A DNA stretch of 64,000 nucleotides, from positions 310,001 to 374,000 of the forward strand of contig NZ_JADBEE010000002.1 in assembly GCF_014874065.1 (NCBI RefSeq), given 5' to 3'. The position numbers were made by a program, and so were the translations under genes. Positions 1-7,394 of this stretch are shown here, piece by piece (position 1 is the first letter of the stretch; each line of letters begins with the position of its first letter). Source of the DNA: Nesterenkonia halotolerans. GTDB lineage: Bacteria > Actinomycetota > Actinomycetes > Actinomycetales > Micrococcaceae. The notes beneath the pieces were generated by a model, which worked only from the letters and a program-made list of their open reading frames with translations, ran no database searches and was not told the DNA's origin.

Positions 1-403
1 TCGAGGTGGGCAGCTGCTCATCCACCGCTGCCTGCAGCCACCCGGGGAGCAGCTCGTCCTGCCAGGTGTTGGTGGCATCGACGAGCACCGTGTTCGCGAC
101 CCAGTCCGGATCCAGCTCGTCGAGCTCCTCCTGCGGCACCGCGAGGATGATGATGCCGCTGGAGTTCCGGGCACGCGCGGCGATGTCCTCGGCATGCACC
201 GGCTGCGCGCCGGGGGCGTAGATCTTCAGGTGGTGCTGCAGCGCACGCGGGGGCCGGGTGGAGGCGATGTCCACGGCCACTCCGGCGCGCAGCAGGGTGC
301 GGGCGAAAGCGGTTCCGGCCCGACCGGCGCCGAGGATCCCCACCACAGGTTCTTCGGGAGCGGCAGAGGAGGACGCGTCAGACGCCTTGGGGGACTCACT
401 CAT
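1..403 (-). CDS. NAD(P)-binding oxidoreductase, F420H2:NADP+ reductase-like (3' end outside window)
   Basis: The 134 visible residues are the N-terminal part of a Rossmann-fold dehydrogenase; the C-terminus lies beyond base 1. After a disordered Ser/Ala/Glu-rich leader of about 20 residues comes VVGILGAGRAGTAFARTLL, a GxGxxG dinucleotide-binding loop, followed by the second beta strand VDIAST and later IIILAVPQEEL and VLVDATNTW. This order matches NADPH-dependent F420 reductases and related NADP oxidoreductases that recognise NADP through the loop after strand 2. The start codon overlaps the rlmH stop codon by 8 bases, so the two genes are co-transcribed and probably translationally coupled. 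Substrate cannot be told from this part. Confidence 0.75.
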   Translation of the reverse strand, partial: MSESPKASDASSSAAPEEPVVGILGAGRAGTAFARTLLRAGVAVDIASTRPPRALQHHLKIYAPGAQPVHAEDIAARARNSSGIIILAVPQEELDELDPDWVANTVLVDATNTWQDELLPGWLQAAVDEQLPTS

Positions 404-854
404 GGTGGTAGGACCGCCCTGCTGAGATCTCCTGGGCGCGGTAGACCTGTTCGGCCAGCAGCATCCGCACCAGCTGATGCGGGAAGACCAGCTTGGACAG
501 CGACCAGACGAGATCGGCGCGGTGCTGAAGCTGGTCGGTGACCCCATAGGCGCCTCCGATGATCGCGACGACGTGCGCCCCGTCATCGAAGCTGCCCTGC
601 AGGTGGGCGGCAAAGCCAGGTGAGCTGATGTTCTTGCCGCGCTCATCGAGCAGGATCACGTGGTCCTTGGGCTTCAGGGCGGCAAGGATCCGTTCCGACT
701 CCTCCTGGCGCGCGGCATCGTGTTCGCGGGAGGAGTGGGGGAGCAGCTTCCAGTCCAGGTCATAGGGCTTGCGCAGGCGCTTGGTGTAGCGCTCGATCCC
801 TTCCACGGCCCACTTCTCATGCTTTTTGCCGACGGCCAGGGCGGTGATGCTCAT
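396..854 (-). CDS. rlmH: 23S rRNA (pseudouridine-1915-N3)-methyltransferase RlmH
   Basis: This SPOUT-class methyltransferase methylates pseudouridine 1915 of 23S rRNA in helix 69 of assembled 70S ribosomes, using S-adenosylmethionine. The 152-residue length is the family norm. The knot region carries HVVAIIGGAYGVTDQL, with the SAM-binding glycine-rich loop, and the C-terminus ends in QEISAGRSYHHE, matching the conserved YHxE tail. The start MSITALAVGKKH is chosen because it gives the usual N-terminus and because TAGTGT ends 7 bases before the ATG on the minus strand, a leaderless arrangement. It runs divergently from the acetyltransferase gene and overlaps the following oxidoreductase gene. 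Confidence 0.95.
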   Translation of the reverse strand: MSITALAVGKKHEKWAVEGIERYTKRLRKPYDLDWKLLPHSSREHDAARQEESERILAALKPKDHVILLDERGKNISSPGFAAHLQGSFDDGAHVVAIIGGAYGVTDQLQHRADLVWSLSKLVFPHQLVRMLLAEQVYRAQEISAGRSYHHE

Positions 855-890
855 ATGGGCGACACTACCGGCAACCCTAGGATGGAGCCC
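855..890. promoter_or_regulatory. interlocked divergent leaderless promoters of rlmH and elaA-like gene
   Basis: Only 36 bp separate the two start codons. On the minus strand TAGTGT occupies 862-867 and is followed by 7 bases and the rlmH ATG; on the plus strand TAGGAT occupies 878-883 and is followed by 7 bases and the ATG at 891. Each promoter therefore covers the other's transcription start, so the two cannot be bound by polymerase at once. No good -35 hexamer is visible for either. Confidence 0.5.
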
Positions 891-1445
891 ATGTCTGCAC
901 AGTTTCACATCGCCTCGCTGGCTCAGATGGACCCGGTCTCGCTCTATCGCGTGCTTCAGCTCAGAACCGACGTGTTCGTCGTGGAGCAGCAGTGCGCGTA
1001 CCCGGAGCTGGACGGGCGGGATCTGGAGCCAGGTGCTGTCATGGTATGGGCGGTAGACGCTCCTGAGCATCGAGCCGACGACGACGGCGCCCCCGCAAGT
1101 TCCGACGCTCAGGCCGCTGGCGCGGTGCTGGCCACCCTGCGGGTGCTGCACGAGCCGGAGGGGTTCCGGATCGGACGGGTGGTCGCCCGGGAGGAGGCGC
1201 GGGGGACCGGTGTGGCGCGTGAGCTGATGCAGCGCGGGCTGGAGTACTGCGCCGCGCAGTCACCGGAGAGCGCTGTGGTGCTGGACGCGCAGCAGCCGCT
1301 GGAGGGGTGGTACGGATCCTTCGGCTTCACCCGCACCGGGGAGCCGTTCCAGGAAGATGGCATTCCGCATGTGCCGATGCGCCGCGGGAGCTCAGATCTT
1401 CCGGCGGGGACCGGCGACGAGGGTGGCCAGCAGCAGGATCGATAG
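891..1445 (+). CDS. GNAT-family N-acetyltransferase, ElaA type
   Basis: A 184-residue GNAT acetyltransferase predicted to transfer acetyl from acetyl-CoA to an unknown amine. The N-terminus has the ElaA-type pattern LYRVLQLRTDVFVVEQQCAY followed by PELDGRDL; the acetyl-CoA loop is IGRVVAREEARGTGVARELM, a form of the V-x-x-x-x-R/Q-G-x-G/A motif, and GWYGSFGF is the conserved C-terminal strand. An insert of about 20 residues rich in Asp and Ala separates the first two strands. The ATG at 891 is preferred over the in-frame ATG at 882 because TAGGAT ends 7 bases upstream of it. The 3' end overlaps the convergent small membrane gene by about 50 bp. Confidence 0.85.
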   Translation: MSAQFHIASLAQMDPVSLYRVLQLRTDVFVVEQQCAYPELDGRDLEPGAVMVWAVDAPEHRADDDGAPASSDAQAAGAVLATLRVLHEPEGFRIGRVVAREEARGTGVARELMQRGLEYCAAQSPESAVVLDAQQPLEGWYGSFGFTRTGEPFQEDGIPHVPMRRGSSDLPAGTGDEGGQQQDR

Positions 1446-1598
1446 CCAGGCCAGCAGATACCACCCGCCGGTCAGACGCAGGTCCTGCGGCGCGAAGTAC
1501 ATCCACGCGATCAGCGGGACGCCCAGCGCGGCCATCACAGTCTGCCAGGTCGTCCAGAACCGGCCCTTCTGCTCACGCTCCGGGGTTTCTGTCGCCAC
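1392..1598 (-). CDS. small two-helix membrane protein
   Basis: A 68-residue protein with a charged N-terminus (MATETPEREQKGRF), then two hydrophobic segments, about residues 17-34 and 44-62, and a basic tail PRRKI. The GTG start is preceded by GGAGGAG at 5 bases. I do not recognise the family; small two-helix proteins of this kind are common in Micrococcales and usually unannotated. It sits tail to tail with the acetyltransferase gene, which it overlaps. Function unknown. Confidence 0.6.
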   Translation of the reverse strand: MATETPEREQKGRFWTTWQTVMAALGVPLIAWMYFAPQDLRLTGGWYLLAWLSILLLATLVAGPRRKI

Positions 1599-1648
1599 GA
1601 AACTCCTCCATAGGTCTGCTGCAACAAATTCTTCAGCACCCTAACGTG

Positions 1649-2653
1649 TCAGCCGTTCGAGTCGCATCCGATGCCGTCGCCATCGGCGTCGAGACCGTGC
1701 ACGTCCGTGCCGATCACCCGGACGGCTGAGCTCAGGTCTCCGCAGTTGATGTCCGGCGGGTACACGGGGATGCAGGGCGTGTAGTTCGGATCGCAGTTGC
1801 CGGCCTGCTGCTCGGGTGCCGGAGCTGGGGCCGGGGCGGGTGCTGGGGCCTGCTCGGCGGCGCAGCCCTGCAGCGCCGTGGCATTGTCCGCAGCGATGTA
1901 GTCAGGCTCGCGGGAGTGGAAGTCATAGCCATCGCGGGAGTCATAGCGGGCCGTGGCGAGGCCTTCTTCGATCAAAGTCATGCCCGCGTCGGTGTCGCCG
2001 ACGTCGATATAGCGCAGGATCCGGTCGTAGCGGTCGGTGTCATCCCCGTCCCGGGTCAGCGTGACGGTCTTGCCCCGCACGAGTTCACCCATCCGGGCCG
2101 AGGCGGTGTCGAAGTTGCACTCGCCGCGCTCCGGGGTGTCGATGCCGGTGACCCGAACGGTGTCCCCGTTGTCGAGCTCCACGGTGTCCCCGTCCACTAT
2201 CCGCACGACGACGGCGCGATTCTCGTTCGGGTCCGTCGAAGGAGTGGGAGTGGGAGTGGGGGTCGGGGTGGGACTGGGCGTGGGGGACGGGGTGGGACTA
2301 GGAGTCTCACTCTCCGTGGGTTCCTCGGAGGGTTCGTCCGATTCCGTGGGTTCCGGGGATTCGGACTCTTCGGGTGAGGGTCGCTCAGACGCGGGCTCCT
2401 CGGTCTCAGGCGCTGAGGTCCCCTGGTCACCGGCTTCCGGTTCATCGCCCTCGGCTGGATCCAGTGCGACGCCGATGATTCCGATGACCAGCAGCAGCGC
2501 AAACAGGGCGACGAGTCCGGCGCAGCCGATGGCCGGAATCTTGGCGATCAGCGGCCATTGTCTGAAGCGGCTCCATCGGGACCGGTTCTGCGTCCCGGTG
2601 CGGGAGCGCTTTCTGGACGCGGACGGGCGCCCCGGCAGGTGCGGCAGCTTCAA
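1649..2653 (-). CDS. membrane-anchored thermonuclease-family nuclease with Excalibur domain
   Basis: A 334-residue extracytoplasmic nuclease. A basic N-terminus and one hydrophobic segment (about residues 34-63) are followed by an acidic Pro/Thr/Ser linker with (PTPTP) runs to about residue 140, then a staphylococcal-nuclease domain: VVRIVDGDTVELDNGD, VRVTGIDTPERGE and DRYDRILRYIDVG carry the positions of the catalytic Arg, Glu and Arg and a Ca2+-binding Asp. The C-terminus, after an Ala-Pro linker, is an Excalibur domain ending LDADGDGIGCDSNG, a calcium-binding DxDxDG loop. The start is TTG with GAGG 5 bases upstream; no in-frame ATG is available nearby. Likely role: degrading extracellular DNA for phosphate or defence, which is inference. 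Confidence 0.88.
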   Translation of the reverse strand: MKLPHLPGRPSASRKRSRTGTQNRSRWSRFRQWPLIAKIPAIGCAGLVALFALLLVIGIIGVALDPAEGDEPEAGDQGTSAPETEEPASERPSPEESESPEPTESDEPSEEPTESETPSPTPSPTPSPTPTPTPTPTPSTDPNENRAVVVRIVDGDTVELDNGDTVRVTGIDTPERGECNFDTASARMGELVRGKTVTLTRDGDDTDRYDRILRYIDVGDTDAGMTLIEEGLATARYDSRDGYDFHSREPDYIAADNATALQGCAAEQAPAPAPAPAPAPEQQAGNCDPNYTPCIPVYPPDINCGDLSSAVRVIGTDVHGLDADGDGIGCDSNG

Positions 2654-2770
2654 GGGAACCTCATCAAGTTCGAGTGACAGACCCTTGCGGGGAGCATGAG
2701 TCTGACATCACAGTAACGTGCCAGGTGGAGTCGTCTCGTTCAGGTCAGGCGACCGGGCTAATGTGTCGCC

Positions 2771-3133
2771 ATGGAGTTCACCATTCCGGAAAGCTGCGGG
2801 AATTCACCGCGCATGCAGATCGTCGCGGAGATCGCCCGGGCGTGGGGAGAGGGCGATCAGGCCCATCTGGAGCAGTGGCTTCTCCCTGATGCCGAGTGGC
2901 ACGTCCACCCGACGGAGCCGGAGGCAGAGTTTCAGCGTCTGGTGCTGGACAACGTGGTGACGCACGGCAGGTTGGGCTCTTGCGATGGCGTCGCAGTCGG
3001 TGCCGATGGCTCGGCCGTGCGTTTCGCGCACTTCATGGTCTTCGCCTCGACCGCCAAGACCGCGAAGATTCGATCCATCACCACCTATGTGGTCTCGGCA
3101 GGGAAGGATTTCGACGGTGCCGGCAACGACTGA
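2771..3133 (+). CDS. SnoaL-like / NTF2-fold protein
   Basis: A 120-residue protein with the alternating helix and strand pattern of the NTF2-like superfamily: RMQIVAEIARAWGEGD (first helices), DAEWHVHP, then strands around VRFAHFMVFAS and KIRSITTYVVS. Enzymatic roles in this superfamily vary, so no substrate is assigned. TAATGT ends 6 bases before the ATG, so the message is probably leaderless. Its last 17 bases overlap the start of the dedA-type gene, which makes a two-gene unit. Confidence 0.65.
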   Translation: MEFTIPESCGNSPRMQIVAEIARAWGEGDQAHLEQWLLPDAEWHVHPTEPEAEFQRLVLDNVVTHGRLGSCDGVAVGADGSAVRFAHFMVFASTAKTAKIRSITTYVVSAGKDFDGAGND

Positions 3134-3758
3134 GGAGTATCAGGGGTTCATCGGATGGGTGCTGAGTCTGATGGAGCGCTTCGGGGAACTCGGAGTCGGG
3201 CTCGCGATCTTCCTGGAGAACTTCATCCCACCGATACCCTCCGAGGCCATCCTCCCGGGAGCGGGATTTCTCGCCTACGGGGGTCTGATGAGCCCGTGGG
3301 GTGCGTGGCTCTGGGCGAATCTCGGCTCTCTGCTCGGAGCGCTGCTCTGGTACGGGGTAGGCGCAGCGCTGGGTGCGGAAAGGACCCGCGCCATCATGGG
3401 TCGTCTGCCGCTGTTGAAGGTCTCGGACTTCGACAAGGCTGAACGCTGGTTCGACCGCTGGGGACCGTGGGCTGTGCTGCTCGGGCGCTGTGTGCCGATC
3501 GTGCGCTCCTTCATCTCGATCCCGGCGGGGATCACCCGCATGCGCATGCTGACATTCCTCGCGTTCACCCTGGTGGGGTCCGCGATCTGGAACGGCATCT
3601 GGATCGGTCTGGGCTTCGCGCTGGGCCCGAGCATCGAACCGGTGCTCGCCGAATGGAGCGGCGTCCTCTCCAACCTGGTGGTGGCGCTCGCGGCCTTGGC
3701 GGTGGTCGCCTTCATCATCCAGCGACTCCGCACCCTCCGCCGCCGCGACCGAGTCTGA
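3117..3758 (+). CDS. DedA-family membrane protein
   Basis: A 213-residue integral membrane protein of the DedA/Tvp38 superfamily, whose members scan or flip lipids such as undecaprenyl phosphate. Visible family features are ENFIPPIPSEAILPGAGF near the N-terminus, the re-entrant loop after the first helix, and GRCVPIVRSFISIPAG, the conserved F/GR-x-x-P-x-x-R-x-x-x-x-x-x-AG motif. About five hydrophobic segments follow, ending in a basic tail RLRTLRRRDRV. The GTG at 3117 has AAGGA 8 bases upstream and starts inside the preceding gene. The final codons lie in a 29-bp tandem duplication. Confidence 0.9.
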   Translation: MPATTEEYQGFIGWVLSLMERFGELGVGLAIFLENFIPPIPSEAILPGAGFLAYGGLMSPWGAWLWANLGSLLGALLWYGVGAALGAERTRAIMGRLPLLKVSDFDKAERWFDRWGPWAVLLGRCVPIVRSFISIPAGITRMRMLTFLAFTLVGSAIWNGIWIGLGFALGPSIEPVLAEWSGVLSNLVVALAALAVVAFIIQRLRTLRRRDRV

Positions 3759-3799
3759 GCCCCCTCCGCCGCCGCGACCGAGTCTGAGCCCCCTCCCCA
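3733..3799 (+). repeat. 29-bp tandem duplication spanning the dedA stop codon
   Basis: The unit CCCTCCGCCGCCGCGACCGA with its continuation GTCTGAGCC occurs twice in tandem with a period of 29 bp (the T at 3736 recurs at 3765 and 3794), plus a partial third copy. The TGA stop lies inside the unit, so the protein ends in the first copy and the second is untranslated. This looks like a recent slippage or unequal-exchange duplication. Confidence 0.9.
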
Positions 3800-3800
3800 A

Positions 3801-3873
3801 CGTTTTACCTCCCTTTGCGTGGTCTACCGGGGCTACGGGCGGGCTGGTAAACCACATTGGGGGAGGTAAAGCG
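3801..3873. repeat. large intergenic inverted repeat (73 bp)
   Basis: Arms 3801-3828 and 3846-3873 are inverted copies: CGTTTTACCTCCC at the left end answers GGGAGGTAAAGCG at the right, and GTGGT.TACC answers GGTA.ACCAC next to the loop. Three or four central positions are mismatched and a few pair as G-U. The loop is 17 nt. It lies between dedA (+) and the tRNA-Ser terminator (-). There is no U-tract after the stem on either strand. Two other gaps in this window hold elements of the same design. Confidence 0.8.
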
Positions 3874-3890
3874 CGCGGGGGTGGGAACAG

Positions 3891-3931
3891 AAAACCCCGC
3901 TGACTGCATAGCTGCAGTTCAGCGGGGTTTC
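3891..3931 (-). terminator. terminator of tRNA-Ser(CGA)
   Basis: On the minus strand AACCCCGCTGAACTGCAG pairs across a short loop with CTGCAGTCAGCGGGGTT (one bulge), then TTTTCTGTT follows. It starts 8 bases after the tRNA 3' end. It could also act on dedA transcripts from the other side. Confidence 0.8.
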
Positions 3932-3938
3932 CCTGTGG

Positions 3939-4026
3939 CGGTGACGGTGGGATTTGAACCCACGGTGCGGGGTAACCGCACACAGCATTTCGAGTGCTGC
4001 ACCTTCGGCCGCTCGGACACGTCACC
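3939..4026 (-). tRNA. tRNA-Ser (anticodon CGA)
   Basis: The minus strand folds as a class II tRNA with a long variable arm. The acceptor is GGTGACG with CGTCACC, the anticodon loop is CTCGAAA flanked by GCAGCA and TGCTGT, the variable arm pairs TGCGG with CCGCA, and the T arm is GGGTTCAAATCCC. The discriminator is G and no CCA is encoded. It decodes UCG. Confidence 0.95.
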
Positions 4027-4098
4027 AGGCCCGTTGAGTATACGCAAACATCGCGCACTCACCCAAAAGCGGCGAGCTGGTCCGAACGCACATCACGC

Positions 4099-4653
4099 TC
4101 AGCTGTGGAACAGCGCGTGGACCTCACCGGAGATCTCGCGACCACGCAGCGCCTCAATCTCCAGGACGACGGCGGCGCCGGCCACCTGACTGCCCAGCTG
4201 ACCGATCAGCTCCCGGCTCGCGGCCAGGGTGCCACCGGTGGCGAGCACATCGTCGACGATCAGCACCCGGTGCTCGGGCGTGAGCACGTCAGGCGCCTCG
4301 ATCACGGCCGTCCCATATTCCAGCGTGTACTCCACCCGACCGGCCGGCGCCGGGAGCTTGCCCGCCTTGCGGATGGGCAGGAACCCGGTGCCGGTCAGCG
4401 CAGCGATCATCCCAGCCAGGGTGAACCCGCGCGCCTCGATGCCTGCCACCATGTCGAAGTCCCCGGCGAAGGGCGCCAGCAGCCCTTCGGCCACGGTCCG
4501 CAGGGCCGCGGGATCGGCCAGCACCGGGGAGATGTCCTGGAAGAAGACGCCCGGTTCGGGAAAATCCGGGGTCACCGCGAACAGCGACCGGGCATAGGCC
4601 AGCTGATCGGCGGTGGGCGCGGCAGAGTTCTCGAAAGAAAGAGGTGTGGACAC
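4099..4653 (-). CDS. apt: adenine phosphoribosyltransferase
   Basis: Apt converts adenine and PRPP to AMP and pyrophosphate in purine salvage. The 184-residue protein has FPEPGVFFQDISPVL near the N-terminus (the hood and flexible loop region), AGIEARGFTLAG, and the PRPP-binding motif VLIVDDVLATGGTLAA. The GTG start at 4653 is chosen because TAGGCT ends 7 bases upstream; that -10 element includes the tadA stop codon, so apt appears to have its own leaderless promoter at the end of tadA, 10 bp away. Confidence 0.94.
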   Translation of the reverse strand: MSTPLSFENSAAPTADQLAYARSLFAVTPDFPEPGVFFQDISPVLADPAALRTVAEGLLAPFAGDFDMVAGIEARGFTLAGMIAALTGTGFLPIRKAGKLPAPAGRVEYTLEYGTAVIEAPDVLTPEHRVLIVDDVLATGGTLAASRELIGQLGSQVAGAAVVLEIEALRGREISGEVHALFHS

Positions 4654-4663
4654 GGGCCCAAGC

Positions 4664-5164
4664 CTATCCGCGGAACTCCTCGAAGAACGCTCGCAGCGTG
4701 GCGGCGCACTCCTGCGCCCGCACCCCCGGGTGGACCTCGACCCAGTGATTCAGCCGCGGCTCGCGCAGGATGTCGAACACGGACCCCGCGGCGCCTGCCT
4801 TCTCATCCCAGGCGCCGAAGATCACCTGCTCGATCCGAGACTGATAGATCGCCCCGGCGCACATCGGGCAGGGCTCCAGCGTCACGGCGAGCACGCAGCC
4901 GTCCAGTCGCCAGGTGCCCACAGCTCGGGCCGCAGCGCGCAGTGCCGTGATCTCGGCATGACCTGCCGGATCGCCGTCGCGCTCTCGAGTGTTGTGGCCC
5001 TCGCCCAGCAGCTGACCCTCGGCAGAGACGACGACGGCGCCCACTGGCACGTCCGCGGAGTCCTTCGCCTGCGCGGCGAGCTCCAGGCAGCGGCCGATCA
5101 GCGCCTCCTGGTCGGCGCGCGCCCGCGGAGACCATGCGGCGGCGGGCTCAGAGTTCTCGGTCAC
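4664..5164 (-). CDS. tadA: tRNA(adenine-34) deaminase
   Basis: TadA deaminates A34 to inosine in tRNA-Arg(ACG), the tRNA encoded at about 12.9 kb in this window. The zinc-deaminase signatures are GHAEITALRAAA (His ligand and catalytic Glu) and LEPCPMCAGAI (PCxxC). Length 166 residues is normal. Of the two tandem GTG codons, the one at 5164 is preferred because TAAGCT ends exactly 6 bases before it, a leaderless start. It is upstream of apt on the same strand and divergent from upp. Confidence 0.93.
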   Translation of the reverse strand: MTENSEPAAAWSPRARADQEALIGRCLELAAQAKDSADVPVGAVVVSAEGQLLGEGHNTRERDGDPAGHAEITALRAAARAVGTWRLDGCVLAVTLEPCPMCAGAIYQSRIEQVIFGAWDEKAGAAGSVFDILREPRLNHWVEVHPGVRAQECAATLRAFFEEFRG

Positions 5165-5248
5165 CACCCCAGCTTATGGCGCGCGGCAGCGTCCGCCGCC
5201 ATGCGGCCCCAGGAGGCCGGTTTCAAGGCGTGCTGGTAGTTTTGAAGC

Positions 5249-5884
5249 ATGCGCGTACAGGTTGTGGAACACCCACTGATCTCCCATAAGCTCACCCAGC
5301 TCCGCCGGGTGGAGACCGCTTCGAATCAGTTCCGTGAACTGACCCGGGAGCTGGTCATGCTGCTCTCCTATGAGGCCAGTGGATCCATCGCCACCGAGCC
5401 CGTGGAGATCCAGACTCCGGTGGCCACGATGACCGGAACCCAGCTGGCGGATCCGAAGCCACTGGTCGTGCCCATCCTGCGCGCAGGCCTGGGGATGCTC
5501 GACGGCATGACCGCCATGGTCCCCACCGCCGAAGTCGGCTTCCTGGGCATGGCCCGGAACGAAGAGACCCTCGACATCATCACCTATGCCGAGCGCCTCC
5601 CCGATGACCTCACCGGCCGCCACGTCTTCGTGCTGGACCCGATGCTCGCCACCGGCGGCACCCTCGCCGAGGCGATCCGCTTCCTGAAGAAGGCCAACGC
5701 CGCCAAGATCACCTGCATCTGCCTGCTGGCGGCCCCGGAGGGCATCGAGCGGCTGCGCTCCAAGATCGGGGACATCGACGTGGAGCTCTACCTCGCCGCG
5801 ATCGACGAGAAGCTCAACGAGAAGTCCTACATCGTCCCCGGCCTCGGCGACGCAGGCGATCGGCTCTACGGCCTCGCGCAGTAG
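5249..5884 (+). CDS. upp: uracil phosphoribosyltransferase
   Basis: Upp makes UMP from uracil and PRPP in pyrimidine salvage. The 211-residue length is typical. Signatures are VVEHPLISHKLTQLRR at the N-terminus, VPILRAGLGMLDGM, the PRPP loop VFVLDPMLATGGTLAEAI, and the uracil-binding C-terminus YIVPGLGDAGDRLYG. TAGTTT ends 6 bases before the ATG, so the message is probably leaderless. It is divergent from tadA-apt, which places base salvage genes side by side. Confidence 0.96.
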   Translation: MRVQVVEHPLISHKLTQLRRVETASNQFRELTRELVMLLSYEASGSIATEPVEIQTPVATMTGTQLADPKPLVVPILRAGLGMLDGMTAMVPTAEVGFLGMARNEETLDIITYAERLPDDLTGRHVFVLDPMLATGGTLAEAIRFLKKANAAKITCICLLAAPEGIERLRSKIGDIDVELYLAAIDEKLNEKSYIVPGLGDAGDRLYGLAQ

Positions 5885-5957
5885 GGCCTGCGCCGCGCCT
5901 CGAGGACTCCGCGAAGGCCTCCACCAGGCGACATACTGTGATCCCGATCACTAAAAA

Positions 5958-5990
5958 GCTTCCACATCTCATTATGTGGAAGATCCCCCC
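5958..5990 (+). terminator. hairpin after upp, candidate terminator or operator
   Basis: CTTCCACAT (5959-5967) and ATGTGGAAG (5974-5982) form a perfect 9-bp stem with a 6-nt loop, followed by ATCCCCCCTTTTGTT. It lies 75 bp after the upp stop and about 90 bp before the winged-helix gene. The short T run supports a weak terminator; a palindromic operator for the next gene is the alternative. Confidence 0.55.
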
Positions 5991-6071
5991 TTTTGTTACT
6001 TGCGGATTTCAAATGTGACGGACACGCTGTAATAGTTATCGCCGTCCACCGCAGTGGGGGAGTTGCCGCCA

Positions 6072-6857
6072 ATGTCCGCACACCTGAGCCAGCCGCAGAA
6101 TCCTGGCTATGTTCATGTCTCCGTGCGCAACGCCGCCCGCCGAGCCGAGATGGCTCGCCGACTGCGCAGCGCCACCGCCGAGTCCGGTGAGGCTCACCCA
6201 CGCACAGCACCGGTACCGGTGGTCGCGCAGAACGGCGGAGGGCCGCAGATGGTTCAGCCCGACATCGTCACCCGCGGCTTCGTGGTCTACGTCGGCCTCG
6301 ACGAGGACACCGCCAGCGCCGCAGGAACATCCCTGCACAAGATCGCCACCGAGCTGCGCGACTACGTGGAGCACATCGCCACCGAGGCCCAGGTGCATAT
6401 CGCCATGGCCATGGCCTCGGCCGCCCACGAGGGCAGCGACCTCGAGGTGGTCCGCCAGGCGCTGGGTGACCCCACGGTCACGCACCGCGGCGTCGAGGTG
6501 CCCGTCAACACCCCACCGGCACCCAGCAGCTCAGGTGTGCTGATCGATCTCTCCCGGCGCGAGGTCCGCCTCGACGGTGAGGGCCTGAATCTCACGTTCA
6601 AGGAGTTCGAGCTGCTGAACTACCTCGTGGACAACGGCTCCCGCACAGTGGGCCGCGAGGAGCTGCTCAAGACGCTCTGGCGCAATGTCGACGAGGACCA
6701 GATGCCCAACGAGCGGACCATCGACGTCCACATCCGCCGGCTGCGCTCCAAGCTCGGACGCCTCGCCAACACGGTGCGCACCGTGCGCGGTCAGGGCTAC
6801 CGATTCTACGAGCACCCCGAGGTCACCGTCTGGGCGGCCCCCGAGTACTCGATCTGA
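6072..6857 (+). CDS. winged-helix DNA-binding regulator without a receiver domain
   Basis: A 261-residue protein whose C-terminal 100 residues are an OmpR/PhoB-type winged helix: LTFKEFELLNYLVDN, REELLKTLWRN, NERTIDVHIRRLRSKLG and TVRTVRGQGYRFYE. The N-terminal 150 residues are not a receiver: no acidic pocket, phospho-acceptor Asp or conserved Lys is present. Instead there is a predicted disordered stretch and a short alpha/beta unit, GFVVYVGLDEDTASAAG followed by helices rich in Ala and His. The ATG at 6072 has GGGGGAG 10 bases upstream. The sixA-type gene begins 13 bp after its stop, so they form one unit. It is probably an orphan regulator; target unknown. Confidence 0.8.
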   Translation: MSAHLSQPQNPGYVHVSVRNAARRAEMARRLRSATAESGEAHPRTAPVPVVAQNGGGPQMVQPDIVTRGFVVYVGLDEDTASAAGTSLHKIATELRDYVEHIATEAQVHIAMAMASAAHEGSDLEVVRQALGDPTVTHRGVEVPVNTPPAPSSSGVLIDLSRREVRLDGEGLNLTFKEFELLNYLVDNGSRTVGREELLKTLWRNVDEDQMPNERTIDVHIRRLRSKLGRLANTVRTVRGQGYRFYEHPEVTVWAAPEYSI

Positions 6858-6869
6858 TCTGGACTGACT

Positions 6870-7376
6870 GTGCCTGAACTGCTGATCCTTCGCCACGGCG
6901 AGTCTGGGCATTCCTTCTCCGGGGATGACCACGGCCGCACCCTGACCCAGCACGGGCAGGAACAGGCGCGCGCCGTCGGCCGCTGGCTTCTGGAGAAGGG
7001 GCACCTGCCGGATAACACGCTCTGCTCCGATGCCATGCGCACCCGGCAGACCTGCATCTGGGTCAACCACGAGCTGGGAGACAAGGCCCCGACGCCGTAT
7101 CTGGACCAGCGGCTCTACCTCGCCGAGCCGCGGTCCATGCTCTCGATCATCAATGAGGTGCCCGAGACGGTGCAGTCCCTGCTGGTGGTGGCACATATGC
7201 CCGGAGTCCAGGCGCTCAGCATGGATCTTGCCTCCGGGAAGTCGCGAGAAGATCCGGTGATCCAGATGGCCGGGTCCTGGCCGCCCGCGGGTCTGGCGCG
7301 CTTCACGGTGGGCAAGCCCTGGGCCGAGCTGGACGGCCGAGGCGCCGAGCTCACCGATTTCTTCACCGCCGGCTAG
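6870..7376 (+). CDS. SixA-type phosphohistidine phosphatase
   Basis: A 168-residue histidine-phosphatase superfamily protein. LLILRHGESGHS has the catalytic RHG motif; SDAMRTRQTC and LLVVAHMPGVQAL carry the later Arg and the second His. The short length without an insert fits SixA, which in E. coli removes phosphate from histidine residues of phosphocarrier proteins. The GTG start has no strong ribosome site but lies 13 bp after the regulator gene. It is tail to tail with ptsH, 18 bp away, which suggests HPr or a related phosphohistidine protein as a possible substrate; that is inference. Confidence 0.82.
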   Translation: MPELLILRHGESGHSFSGDDHGRTLTQHGQEQARAVGRWLLEKGHLPDNTLCSDAMRTRQTCIWVNHELGDKAPTPYLDQRLYLAEPRSMLSIINEVPETVQSLLVVAHMPGVQALSMDLASGKSREDPVIQMAGSWPPAGLARFTVGKPWAELDGRGAELTDFFTAG

Positions 7377-7394
7377 CGGCTTCTTCCGGCCCGC

